Below are positions 23,512 to 33,658 of a stretch of 64,000 nucleotides of DNA, one piece after another. The stretch is from assembly GCF_048569485.1 (NCBI RefSeq), contig NC_134360.1, positions 182,826,796 through 182,890,795 on the forward strand, written 5' to 3'. The notes beneath the pieces were generated by a model. The model saw nothing but the letters and a program-made list of their open reading frames with translations. It had not been told where the DNA came from and made no database searches. This DNA is from Anomaloglossus baeobatrachus (Eukaryota; Chordata; Amphibia; Anura; Aromobatidae). How positions within the stretch are numbered: position 1 is the first letter of the stretch; the number at the start of each line of letters is the position of its first letter. The position numbers and the translations under genes were made by a program.

Positions 23512-26500
23512 CTGAAACACAAAACATGGAATGTGAAGAAACTAAACGCCATAACTTTCTAAGACATTTCCATTGTCCATATAAGAACTTTTCTTGTTTC
23601 TCTATCTTTGCAGGTTTCAGTCAACATTTGGTAAACGTGGGTTACAGATATTAATAATTTAATTTCATCCTTTTACAATTTGTTTAGGTTACACTAGTGT
23701 TTCATCTATTTCTTTACTGTTCTTTCTTTACTGTTCTTTCTTTACTTTATACATTACATAGTTGGATACATAGCACATTATCGATATAGAACTGTATAAC
23801 TTTATAACTGGCTTCCTTAGCTAACTGTAGATTAATAGCCATCTTGTATGTAAGACCACGCCATGGTTTGTAGAATTAAGCGGGCTTTACACTCGGCTAG
23901 CGATGTCGAGCGCGTTAGCACCCACCCCTGTCGTACGTGCGATATTGTGTGATCGCTGCCGTAGCGAACATTATCGCTACGGCAGCATCACACGCACATA
24001 CCTGGTCAGCGACGTCGCTCTGGCTGACGACCCGCCTCCTTTCTAAAGGGGCGGTTCGTTCAGCATCACAGTGACGTCACAGCAGCGTCACGGAACCGCC
24101 GCCCAATAGAAAAGGAGGGGAGGAGATGAGCGGCTGGAACATGCCGCCCACCTTCTTCCGTCCTCCTTTTCCAGTGGACGGAGGTAAGGTGATGGTTGTC
24201 GCTCCAGCGGTGTCACACACAGCAATGTGTGATGCCGCAGAAGCGACAAACCACATCGCTAAAAAGCAGATAACGATTTTTTGTTTCAGGACGACCTCTC
24301 TGCGGCAAACGATTTTGCCCTCTTTTGCGATCGTTAAAGGTCGCTCGTACGTTTCACATACTGCGATATTGTTAATGACGCCGGATGTGCGGTCACAAAC
24401 GTGACCCCGATGATAAATCATTAACGATATCGTAGCGTGTAAAGCCCGCTTTACACTCATGAGTTACATGGCTTGATATTTATTATAAAATCAAAGAAAT
24501 CATTTATATACAATTATTTAACTGCAACAAAAACGAAAATCACATATATGGTAATAAAGGATTAGAAAAACTTGGCTTCTTAGTCCTAAACCAGTGCCCC
24601 CCATGTCCATACATGGGTGATGTACTACTGATCAGCTGTAAGTGTAAGGCCAGACTCTGCAAAACTGTGGTGGCACGCAGCTGCTACAATATTCTTAATT
24701 AATTGTTAAAGAGGCCCATGATTTTGCAGAAGAACAGAGTGGTTTTATGGGTGACATAGTTGTTCTCCTGCAAAATATTGTATCCATTTAAAATGAACCA
24801 GACACATGCTGCCCATTCCAGACACTGGCTGTTTGATTTTAGCCATGTGCGCTTGACTCTTTAGCAAGCCTTGCCATATGACTTAGGATATAAGCCAAAC
24901 TAGAATCTCAATTTGCAGACACTGTGTTTCGGGGTATTGCCCCTAATTGGTGCAAAGTATGAGATTTTATTTGGTTAGGCGAGAGGCTAAAGCCTGCTTT
25001 ACATGTTGCAATTTCGCATACGATATCGTATGCGATTTGCAACGCCCCCATCGTATGTGCAGCACGTTCAATTTGTTGAACGTGCCGCACAAACGATTAA
25101 CCCCTGTCACACATACTTACTTTCCATACGACCTTGATGTGGGCGGCGAACGTCCACTTCCTGGAGTGGGAGGGACGTTTGGCGTCACATCAATAGAAGC
25201 TGAGGGGCGGAGCTGAGCGGGACGTAAACATGCCACCTACCTCCTTCCGCATTGCTGGCCAGGAGCCGCAGGAGGCAGGTGAGATCTGTTCATCGTTCCC
25301 GGGGTGTCACACACTGCGATGTGCGCTACCCCGGGTACGATGAACAATCTGACGTTCAATTCGTCAGGAATGAATGACGTGCATGCGATGAACGGTTTTT
25401 TGTTCAATCGCAATTGCACGTCGCTGTCACACGCTACAACATACCTTACGATGCCGGATGTGCGTTACTTACGACGTGACCCCGCCGACACATCATAAGA
25501 GATCTTGTAGCGTGTAAAGCAGGCTTTAGATTTGGATCTAATGGATAAGATTTCTCCTTGTGTACTTTACTTGCACTGATGAAGGGCAATAGCCAGAAAC
25601 ATGGTGTCTGCAAATTTAGATTAAGATTTGGCTTATATCCTAAGTCCCATGGCAAGGCTCGTTAAAGGGTCAATACTGACTTTTAGGATTGCTACTTCCA
25701 ATAGGAGGCACTAGAGTTCTCTCTGAAGAGGCATGTTTGACTCATAAATGTTGCAATGTTTCAGAGAAAAAGATAATTTTAAAGCCAAACAGGAGACTAA
25801 GGGGTACTTTGCACGTTGCGACATTGCTACTGCGATATCGTCGGGGTCAAATCGAAAGTGACGCACATCCGGTGCCGGTAACGACGTCGCAACGTGTAAA
25901 GCCTAGAAGCACCGATAAACAATCGAAAATCGGTGATCTGTGTAGTGTCGGTCATTTCCATAATTTCGCTGCAGCGACAGGTACGATGTTGTTCGTCATT
26001 CCTGCGGCAGCACACATCGCTGTGTATGAAGCCGCAGGAGTGAGGAACATCTCTTTACCTGCCTCCCGCCTGCAATGAGGAATGAAGAAGGTGGGCGGGA
26101 TGTTTACGTCCCGCTCATCTCCGCCCCTCCGCTTCTATTGACCGCCTGCCGTGTGACGTTGCTGTGACGCTGCACGACACGCCCCCTTAGGAAGGAGGCG
26201 GGTTGCCGGCCAGATCGACGTCGCAGGGCAGGTAAGTACGTGTGTAGCTGGCGTAGCGATAATGTTCGCTACGGCAGCTATCACAAGATATCACAGCTGC
26301 AATGGGGACGGGGACTATCGCGCTCGGCATCGCTACAATCGACTAGTGGTTTCGCAGCGTGAAAAGTACCCCTAAGTCAAGAAGGCAAGTGCCCAGCAGC
26401 TTCTCCACACCTGCTCTTTTTGAATGATTAGTCTCTCCCTGCATGCATGTATAAGAAGAGACTGGAGACGACTGGAGACCCACCTTCGAAAATAATCATG

Positions 26501-29500
26501 CGTGTGACTTGGTCCCTGCTTTTACAATCGAATATACCTGGCTGAAATCATACAGCCAGTGTCTGATATATGCTGCTGGTGGATCGGGCAGGATGTATCA
26601 GCTGTCAGGTTCATGTTAACAATCAATTGAAAACTTACAGTGGCTGCATATCTTTGTGATTTTTAGGAATATCATTGTTGTGTAAGGGTATGTGCACACA
26701 ATGCCTTTTTGATGTGTGCAAGCACTGCAATTGTATTCAAAAGGAAGTTGCTTTAGGATACTCATTTTTTTGTCCTGAAACATCTCTTTGGCGTCTTTTT
26801 TTATGAAGTCTTTGATTGGTGCCATTTTTTTAAAGTTGTAATAAATCAACTAATGAGCGGCTTCCAAGTGGAGCTGCCTGGAGAATGGATCGTTCAATAC
26901 TTTTAACCACTTGGTGTTTTTAGAAATCTGAAGCAAATAAAAGAACTCAGAAAACTGAACATGTGAACAAGAAGTCGTTTTTACATTGCCGTGCATATAT
27001 ATTCAATAATTTCAGTATTTATTTAAGTGGCTTTTTCAGGGGGTTAGGGAGCATACACATCTGAAAAAGACATTGTGTGCACATATTTAGATCATCTCTA
27101 GAGATGGGTGAACTCATGGAAGTTCTGTTCAGCAGCTGCAGCTGAACTGGTCCACCATGGGAACTTGGCCCAAACCTCAATGGAATTTCACTGATTGGCA
27201 GTTCGGCTCTCAGCCCACATACAGCCAGCCATAAGCAGAACATTTCTGAGGGGGAGGGTGGCCAATTTTTTTTTTTGTTGCACACTACATCCAATCACAG
27301 TGTTGTTACCCCCAGTGTGAGCCGTTCAAACACTGCAAGCGGCTCGCACTGGGCTAAGCACTGTGAATACCAGAGCAAAGCGATGCTCTTATGAGTTTTC
27401 AGCAAATGTAAAGCACTCAAACTCTGTTTATTTTTGTAAAGTCGGTGTTCGGTCTGAAAACCGAACACCGAACATTGGGTTCGCTAATCTCTAGTCATCT
27501 CTGCCTGGCCTTCCTCTTGTACCAAACATAACTACACATATGGTGCCATTTCTGGCAGAAAGCTTGATATTCAATTCCTCTACAACCCCTTTAAGAGCAT
27601 AAATCTTTCATAGTTGACTTACGAAAAGCTGAAGTCCTTTACCAGCAAGTGGGATGACATCACTAAACACATTTGTCCAAAATATGGTCCTCGCTTGCAC
27701 AACTGTAGCCCTTTGAAACATAAGAAAAATCATGTTTATGAACTTACGTTGTCATTTGCTTCGATAAATTTACATATGGATCCATTGTAGATAAGTCATC
27801 TATAAGAACTCAGACTTATATGGAGACATTACTGGTGAGGAGCATGGCTACTCTATCTCTGAAGACAAAGCTTTTGCTCCTGAGCTCTTCTGCCATAGTG
27901 TGGACATAGTGATGTTTTTTTTATTTGCAGTCTTAATCCTCATTAATGTCTACATCCTTATTTTTTAATATATGGGGAGTCAGGATAGAACATTGATACA
28001 CACTAAGGGGTACTTTGCACGCTGCAACATCGCAAGCCAATGCTGCAATGCCGAGCATGATAGTCCCCACCCCCGTCGCAGCTGCGATATCCTTGTGATA
28101 GCTGCCGTAGCGAACATTATCGCTACGGCAGCTTCACATGGACTCACCTGTCCTGGGACGTCGCTCTGGCCAGCGACACGCCTCCTTCCTAAGGGGGCGG
28201 GTCGTGCGGCGTCACAGCGACGTCACACAGCAGGCGGCCAATAGAAGCGGAGGGGCGGAGATGAGCAGGATGTAAAATAATCCGCCCACCTTCTCCCTTC
28301 CGCATATCCTACGGGAGCCGCGGTGACACCGGTAGGAGATGTTCCTCGCTCCTGCGGCTTCACACACAGCGATGTGTGCTGCTGCTGGAGCGAGGAACAA
28401 CATCGGACCATTGCGTCAGCGTAATTATAGATTACGCCGACGCTACACCGATGATACGATTACAACGCTTTTGCGCTCGTTAATCGTATCATCTAGGCTT
28501 TACACTACACACTACGATGTCTCCTGCGATGCCGGATGTGCGTCACTTTCAATTTGACCCCACCGACATCGCACCTGCGATGTCGTAATGTGCAAAGTAC
28601 CCCTAAGTTTTGGATACACAGAAGTTCTCATGACACCGTCCATCCAAGAAGGAAGAATTGTTTCTTGGGATGTCACTGAGCTGAGAACTTGACTCCATCA
28701 TGACTTATTCTTTATACAAAGACCTGATTTTAAAGTTCTAAAAGAATTTCTATCTAATTTCACACTGACATTTCATTGACATAACAACCCAAATATTGGA
28801 TGGAAAAGTGGTCTTCTAGGGTGTGGCAGTTTATAGAAGATGCCTAGGAGGTCTTAAATATGGTGGAAATGTAAATCTCACTAAAGAAGAATGTACAATT
28901 GGTTACTCAAGACTTAATATTTATAGTACACATTTGTAATGTCATAAAAAAACAACATTACCTGAATTGTATGTCTGTAGAAGCTTTTTTTGGAGGAAGC
29001 CAAATCACTGCTACATTTGATTTCATGTTGGAACTCGTGTGACTTACTGCCCGGTCCGGAAACTTTGTGAAATAGAAGCAAATAAAATAATTAAGATTAA
29101 ACAGATAATATTTCTAACAAATAAATTTATTTAAATTGAAAAATGTACTCCCACACTCCAAAGACATATTGATAGAGAGTTTAGATTGTGAGCCCCAATG
29201 GGGACAGTGATGATCACATCTGTAAAGCACTGTGGAATTAATAGCGCTATATACCATATTTTTCGGATTATAAGACACACTTTTTCCCCCAAAAAATCGG
29301 GGGGAAATGGGTGGTGACTTATAAGCTGAATGTAGCTTACCAAAGGTCTATGGGGGCGATGGAGCAGGGTCAAAGGAAGCCGGCGGTGGCACGAGTGGGG
29401 TGATTCTACAGGCAGCATGAGATAGGTATAATTGATCTCCTGGCGATGGGTGCAATAAACTTCAGGAAAATAGTGACGGAGGCGGCGCATGCACAGATGA

Positions 29501-32500
29501 GAGATCCTAGATCTCAATCTGTGCATGCACCGCCTCCGATGACATTTTCCTGAAGTTCATCACGCCCACTGCCGGGAGATTATTGGTGCCTGCCTTATAC
29601 CGCTGCAACACCCCTCCTTCCAGCAGCGCCCCACTTCGACTACCACTGGCGTCCTATGACCCCGCACTCCCCACAGAATGCTACATTCGGCTCATGAGAT
29701 GGCCACAAAACTATAAAAAGTCCTATTTTCCTTCTCTAAGTGTGGGGTGCGTCTTATAGTCCGGTGTGTTTTATAATCTGAAAAATACAGTAAGTGAATA
29801 AAATAAAAAATAAATCCACTTTATGGGGCAGATAAAATTTGGTTATTTGCTAAGGATGAAGATCCCTATTAAAGGGAAACAGTCAGGTGCTTCATGTTGG
29901 CCAAACCATGGGCAGCACAGATTGTAGTCTGACTGCACCATTGTCGGCAGGTATAACATTCTCTGAAACGCTATGCTAATTAAAAGCTAATACGCATTAA
30001 ACTTTAGCATGACTAATTAAACTTTAGTGTCACTATTGTTGCACCTCTGTATTATTATTTATTAGTAGTTGCTTTGTCATTTATTAGGGGCAAATGACAA
30101 TATATTGCCACTTTATGAAATCCATGGACCTGCTGTCGGATTCCAAGACCATTGAAATGCCCAAAGGAAACTAACTAGATTGCAGAAGAATGTTAGTATC
30201 ATTGTTGCCATCTTCATATTATGAAATTAGGAATTCTGTGTACTTACAATGGTATATCGAGACTGAACATACCTCAGATGAAGAACACAGGGTCTGTGCA
30301 TCTGTGCCATTGACAATGAATGTACCCATGGGGGTGTTCTCCCCAGGTGGACGAGCCTGAATCAGGAAACCCTTGAAATCATTTCCACCGGGGTCTTTAC
30401 TAAGAGTGACTACAAAATAAGACATCCAATGTAACTACAGTATACTGTATAATAAATAATAGTGACAAATTCTGGAATTGTCCATCAAAGAAATATCTCA
30501 GTTTAGACTATGCTGCAGAAATGGAATAATTCAGTTCACATCTAGGGACAAACATAAAATTATTGCTGTACTGCAACTTGGTGCAAAGAAAAACCTCTAT
30601 TTTTGGTTGGGGATGCTGCATGGATGCACAAAGAGCACAATTTTTCCATCATTTGATTTCAGATGAGGGGAAAGAGGACAGACAGGGCATTATTGACATA
30701 CAGCAGTGAAATAAAAATCGACCATGTCACCAATTTTTTAAGTAAATATATTTTTGAAGGTGCTATTGACATGAATTTCTCACCAGATATCAGTAACAAC
30801 CCATCCAATCCACACAGGCAAAGAAATCAAATCATAGATGTCCATAAATTAAGTCATGTGTAATAACGAGAAATGACATAGGTCTTGAGACAGCTCACTG
30901 GTTTTACCCATCATGAAATGTTTCTTGTGTGGCACCTTTGTAATGAAACACCTTTTTATAGGCCTTCAGTTGAAGCAGCTGATATTTTTCACTAAGTGGC
31001 AGGATTTCCTTCTAATTACTGTTAGCTTTTAGCTGGTGTCATGACTTTCCATGGCTTTTTGCACCTCTTTCTTCATGTGTTCAATACTGTTTCCCTATGT
31101 CATTTCTCATTATTACACATTCATTTATGGACATTTGTGGTTTGATTTCTTTGCCTGTGTGGATTTGATGGGCTGTTACCAACATTTGGTGAGAAATTCA
31201 TGTCAATAATACCTTTAAAAATATATTTACTTAGTAAAATGGTGACATCTTCAATACACTTTCCTTCACTGTATGTGAACCCAACAATTAACAAGAAATA
31301 TTAACATCCTAGTTCCCTCTTTGTGTTTCTTCATTTCTTTGTTAGTTGCTTTACATTAGCATAGAAGCAGAAGTAATATATTTCAAAAGGAATTTTGTGG
31401 TTTTTGAATTCTGTAAACTAAAGGAACCTATATATCTCTGTTTTTTGACGCTGCATGTTTTTGTTGCTTCAAAAATGTAGTGTCTTAGGGGTACTTTGCA
31501 CACTACGACATCGCAAGCCGATGCTTGCGATGCAGAGCGTGATAGTCCCCGCCCCTGTTGCAGCAGCGATATCTTGTGATTGCTGCCGTAGCGAACATTA
31601 TCACTATGGCAGTTTCACATGCACTCACGTGCCCTGGCCGGCGACCGTCTCCTTCCTAAGGGGGCGGGTCGTGCGGCGTCACAGTGACGTCACACGGCAG
31701 GCGGCTAATAGAAGTGGAGGGGCGGAGATGAGCGGGACATAACCATCCCGCCCACCTCCTTCCGCATAGCCGGAGTGAGCCGCGGTGACACAGGTAGGAG
31801 ATGTTCCTTGCTCCTGCGGCTTCACACACAGCGATGTGTGCTGCCGCAGGAACGAGGAACATCATCGTACCATCGCAGCAGCTAAATTATAGAAATGTCG
31901 GACACTACACCGATGATACGATTACGACGCTTTTGCGCTCGTTAATCGTATCATAAAGGATTTACACACTACGATATCGACAGCGACACCGGATGTGCGT
32001 CACTTTCGATTTGACCCCACCGACATCGCACCTGCGATATCGTAGTGTGCAAAGTACCCCTTACAGTTCCAGCAAAGTGGATGGGATATATAGAAATCTC
32101 ATGCCCTGCGCTTTTTTTTTGTGCTGCGTAAATTGACCTGTGGTGTGTTTTTCAGATACGCAACATGACAATAACTCATGCGGTTACGCTGAGTTTTCTG
32201 TGCAAATTTTTCCCCATAGACTTGCATTAGAAAGTTAGAAAATCCGCAGGTAAAAAATAGAACATGCAATTCTAGTGCATTTCCCTGGTAGAAGCGCATA
32301 TAATTGACACTTAAGAATCCCAATAAAGTTTTGTCAAAGCCAAATACAAGGAAGTTTCAAAAACCATGCAGCTTTATTTAAAGCATGACACCAACAGGCG
32401 ACAAAAATTTGCAGAATCAAAAACACAATAAAAATACATTTAAAAAAATGCACACTAAAGCAGAATGAAAGAAATGCAAGTAACCTAATTTAGAAATAAG

Positions 32501-32809
32501 GCACAGAAGTGGTGCAAAAATTAGTATACAAGTTAATTCCTGTCAAATATTGATCTCACACCTCAAATCTTCTTAATGCTAGCAACTTTCTAAATATATT
32601 GATCAGTTACCTGTGAATCCTAATTTTCCTGTGTAATTGACACTAGAAAAGCTGAGACTATATGGAGGGAAGGAAGACTGAGCATCGGCACCATGTGATG
32701 GCATCATTGTTGAGCAAGCTGGTTCAACCTTTCCATTTGGATACCCATCAGAATGCATGGGAAGAAACACGAGTGCCAGTAGAGTAAAGATTCTCACGTG
32801 AAGACCCAT
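23446..32809 (-). CDS. Reeler-domain protein, five coding exons, FRRS1/defence-protein type
   Basis: The only convincing host gene. Coding exons (minus strand): 32809-32611, 30409-30273, 29062-28962, 27710-27623, 23511-23446. All introns are GT-AG and phases run 1-0-2-0, giving 591 nt or 196 residues with no internal stop. Residues 1-22 form a signal peptide (hydrophobic LLALVFLP), and mature YPNGKVEPAC closely matches ferric-chelate reductase 1. Residues 23-175 form one Reeler domain, with the conserved FKGFLIQAR (78-86), PMGTF (93-97), the C32/C108 pair and AVSH (117-120). N-glycosylation sites N58 and N100 are visible. Residues 176-196 end in an uninterrupted hydrophobic stretch with no cytoplasmic tail. 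The DOMON and cytochrome b561 parts of FRRS1 are absent, so reductase activity is not expected. Inference: a secreted or GPI-anchored single-Reeler protein, perhaps in innate defence as in insects. Confidence 0.85.
23879..24451. mobile_element. MITE, family B (copy 2), in intron 4 of the Reeler gene
   Basis: Ends AGCGGGCTTTACACTCGGCT and GTGTAAAGCCCGCT, flanked by TTA on both sides (23876-23878 and 24452-24454), a clear TWA duplication that links family B to Harbinger-type elements. The same internal core is present around 24090-24180. Frames of 92-127 codons on both strands are incidental. Confidence 0.85.
24990..25526. mobile_element. MITE, family B (copy 3), in intron 4
   Basis: Ends AAGCCTGCTTTACATGTTGC and GTGTAAAGCAGGCTT, flanked by TA. 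Its interior is in reverse orientation relative to copy 1 (for example CGTGCCGCACAAACGATTAA at 25080). Confidence 0.85.
25801..26372. mobile_element. Harbinger-type MITE, family A (copy 2), in intron 4
   Basis: Starts GGGGTACTTTGCACGTTGCG after TAA (25798-25800) and ends AAAAGTACCCC before TAA (26373-26375). Same core and orientation as 9687-10276. Confidence 0.85.
26373..27097. other. Intronic spacer
   Basis: Sequence inside intron 4 without an identified element, apart from a GTATGTGCACACAA word near 26688 that also appears near 55014 and probably marks another decayed repeat. Confidence 0.4.
27098..27494. mobile_element. Inverted-repeat element (CTAGAGATG family), copy 1, in intron 4
   Basis: Ends CTAGAGATGGGTGAACTC and GGGTTCGCTAATCTCTAG are imperfect inverted repeats. 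The body (GAACACCGAACATT, GAGCCGTTCAAACACTGCAAG) recurs twice at 54039-54760. Non-coding; family not named. Confidence 0.7.
27623..27710 (-). CDS. Reeler gene, coding exon 4
   Basis: Acceptor TGTTTCAAAG|GGCT and donor CTTTTC|GTAAGT. 88 nt encode ATVVQARTIFWTNVFSDV and the following residues to F175, corresponding to the last strands of the Reeler domain (FxxTVVxxxxxxW). Confidence 0.88.
28007..28603. mobile_element. Harbinger-type MITE, family A (copy 3), in intron 3
   Basis: Starts GGGGTACTTTGCACGCTGC after TAA (28004-28006) and ends TGCAAAGTACCCC before TAA (28604-28606). Opposite internal orientation to copies 1 and 2. Confidence 0.85.
28962..29062 (-). CDS. Reeler gene, coding exon 3
   Basis: Acceptor TTTCACAAAG|TTTCC and donor ATTCAG|GTAATG. 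101 nt encode FPDRAVSHTSSNMKSNVAV and on to DIQF (residues 113-145 plus two bases of R146). It is too short to be seen as an open frame but aligns with the AVSH...VxW...P block of FRRS1. Confidence 0.88.
29150..29256 (-). repeat. Dispersed SINE-like repeat, partial, in intron 2
   Basis: Reverse-orientation partial copy of the repeat at 10515-10640, with GATTGTGAGCCCCAATGGGG and CACTGTGGAATTAATAGCGC. Confidence 0.6.
29257..29787. mobile_element. TATTTTTCG-family inverted-repeat element, in intron 2
   Basis: Ends TATTTTTCGGATTATAAGAC and TTTTATAATCTGAAAAATA. A large internal palindrome (arms with GAGGCGGCGCATGCACAGAT and ATCTGTGCATGCACCGCCTC, about 29478-29540) gives it strong secondary structure. 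Same family as 7259-8571 but without the nested insertion. Confidence 0.8.
30273..30409 (-). CDS. Reeler gene, coding exon 2
   Basis: Acceptor TTTTGTAG|TCACTC and donor TCTGAG|GTATGT. 137 nt encode residues 67-112, including FKGFLIQARPPGENTPMGTF and C108. It is the best conserved exon of the family. Confidence 0.9.
30699..31273 (-). mobile_element. Internally deleted Tc1-like element, in intron 1
   Basis: Long inverted repeats (30701-30880 against 31080-31271) share CATGTCACCAATTTT- and CCATCCAATCCACACAGGCA-type blocks. The outermost bases are TACAG...GTGAA at both ends. On the minus strand the start of the transposase, MGKTSELSQD, is visible near 30913-30884, after which the coding body is missing. 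It is a MITE-like deletion derivative. Confidence 0.75.
31488..32060. mobile_element. Harbinger-type MITE, family A (copy 4), in intron 1
   Basis: Starts GGGGTACTTTGCACACTACG after TTA (31485-31487) and ends GTGCAAAGTACCCC before TTA (32061-32063). Unlike the TAA of other copies, the duplication here is TTA, which proves it is a real TWA target duplication rather than part of the element. Confidence 0.88.
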
Positions 32810-32819
32810 CTTAGTAATT
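32611..32819 (-). CDS. Reeler gene, first coding exon
   Basis: An acceptor (TTTCCATCCACAG) at 32820-32821 precedes the start codon at 32809 by 10 nt, so at least one untranslated exon must lie further upstream. The exon encodes the signal peptide and the first strand region of the Reeler domain (residues 1-66) and ends at the donor CACAG|GTAACT. Confidence 0.85.
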
Positions 32820-32874
32820 CTGTGGATGGAAATTTAAATTGTTGAATTCTACGTATAACAAACAGCATCATCAA

Positions 32875-33014
32875 TAAGAATTCTCGCATAATCAGCATGC
32901 ACTCTGATATAAGCAATATGTATTCTCAGATAATGAATATGCACTCTGATATAGTCAATATGTATTCTCAGATTATCAATTTGTACTCTGATACGAGGGA
33001 CTACTGATAAGTCT
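32875..33014. repeat. Short tandem of ~35-bp units, also present inverted at 35394-35460
   Basis: Units alternate CTCTGATATAAGCAATATGT and ATTCTCAGATAATGAATATG. The reverse complement of this block, together with AAGCCAAAGACTTA, lies at 35394-35460, so the two form the outer arms of the mariner nest. Confidence 0.65.
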
Positions 33015-33025
33015 TTGGCTTTACC

Positions 33026-33184
33026 TAGGTATAATATATTTTTGTACTGTGTTAGCCAGTAAAGATAAAAAAATTGTTTAAAAGAACTGAGAGTCCTCAG
33101 TGGTTGATACCTTTTAATGGCTAACTGAAAAGATAATAATAATAGCAAGCTTTCGAGACTACTCAGGTCTCTTCATCAGGCTCA
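33026..33184 (-). mobile_element. 159-bp Penelope/SINE-like insertion with hammerhead-like motif and 11-bp duplication
   Basis: Flanked by the direct repeat TTGGCTTTACC (33015-33025 and 33185-33195). On the minus strand it opens with CCTGATGAAGAGACCTGAGT and TCTCGAAAGC, a hammerhead-type core: CUGAUGA, stem II GAGAC/GUCUC, then GAAA. The rest runs through AGCCATTAAAAGGTATCAAC to its end. One extra A sits between the CUGAUGA core and stem II. Non-coding; similar sequences end Penelope-like elements in other vertebrates (family knowledge). Confidence 0.75.
33151..33180 (-). ncRNA. Hammerhead-ribozyme-like motif
   Basis: Core CTGATGA, a 5-bp stem II (GAGAC/GTCTC) with a 7-nt loop, and GAAA. It deviates from the canonical form by one additional A before stem II and has a very short stem III. 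Self-cleavage is uncertain. Confidence 0.5.
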
Positions 33185-33657
33185 TTGGCTTTACCCAGAA
33201 AGAAACGAGATAGGATGATGAAACTTTACATTTATTCCACATACTCTCCACTGATGACAACACACTTCTTACATTGTTATTCCAAGTTCTGTAAGCCTAG
33301 CAAAAAGAAGGATTTCAGTTGTGCCTCAAACCAGGCATCCGTAGCAGCCATGGCATCAGAAATGGTGTGAAATTTTGGTACCCTTAAGGTGTTTATTCAG
33401 GTTTGGAAACAGATGATAGTCGGAGGGAGCTAGATCTGGTGAATAAGGTGGGTGGTCACCAGCTGGAAGCCCAGCTCTGCCAGTTTGCAGTGGTCACTTG
33501 TGCAGTGTCAGCGGAGACATTATCTTGCAGGAAAAAGATTCCTTTGGACAGCTTGCTGTGCCATTTGGCCTTCAGAGCTAGACGCCGTCATTTTGTTTTC
33601 CCGCATGCGTAGAACACTGTTGCCATAAGCAACAGACACATCATTTTGAAAACATAT
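33185..33657 (-). pseudogene. mariner transposase remnant (C-terminal part)
   Basis: Minus-strand reading shows the mariner catalytic region: LQDNVSADTAQV (second D), then HPPYSPDLAPSDYHLFPNL, the hallmark mariner D34D block (near 33460-33400), and the tail FHTISDAMAATDAWFEAQL (near 33370-33310). It is split by stops and frame changes, interrupted at 33658 by the Tc1 element, with flanking sequence continuing at 35323-35400. Confidence 0.8.
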
Positions 33658-33658
33658 A

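Noticed and set aside
26616-26849. 77-codon minus-strand frame as a further Reeler-gene exon
   Set aside because: No acceptor or donor in the right phase and no similarity to DOMON or cytochrome b561 segments.
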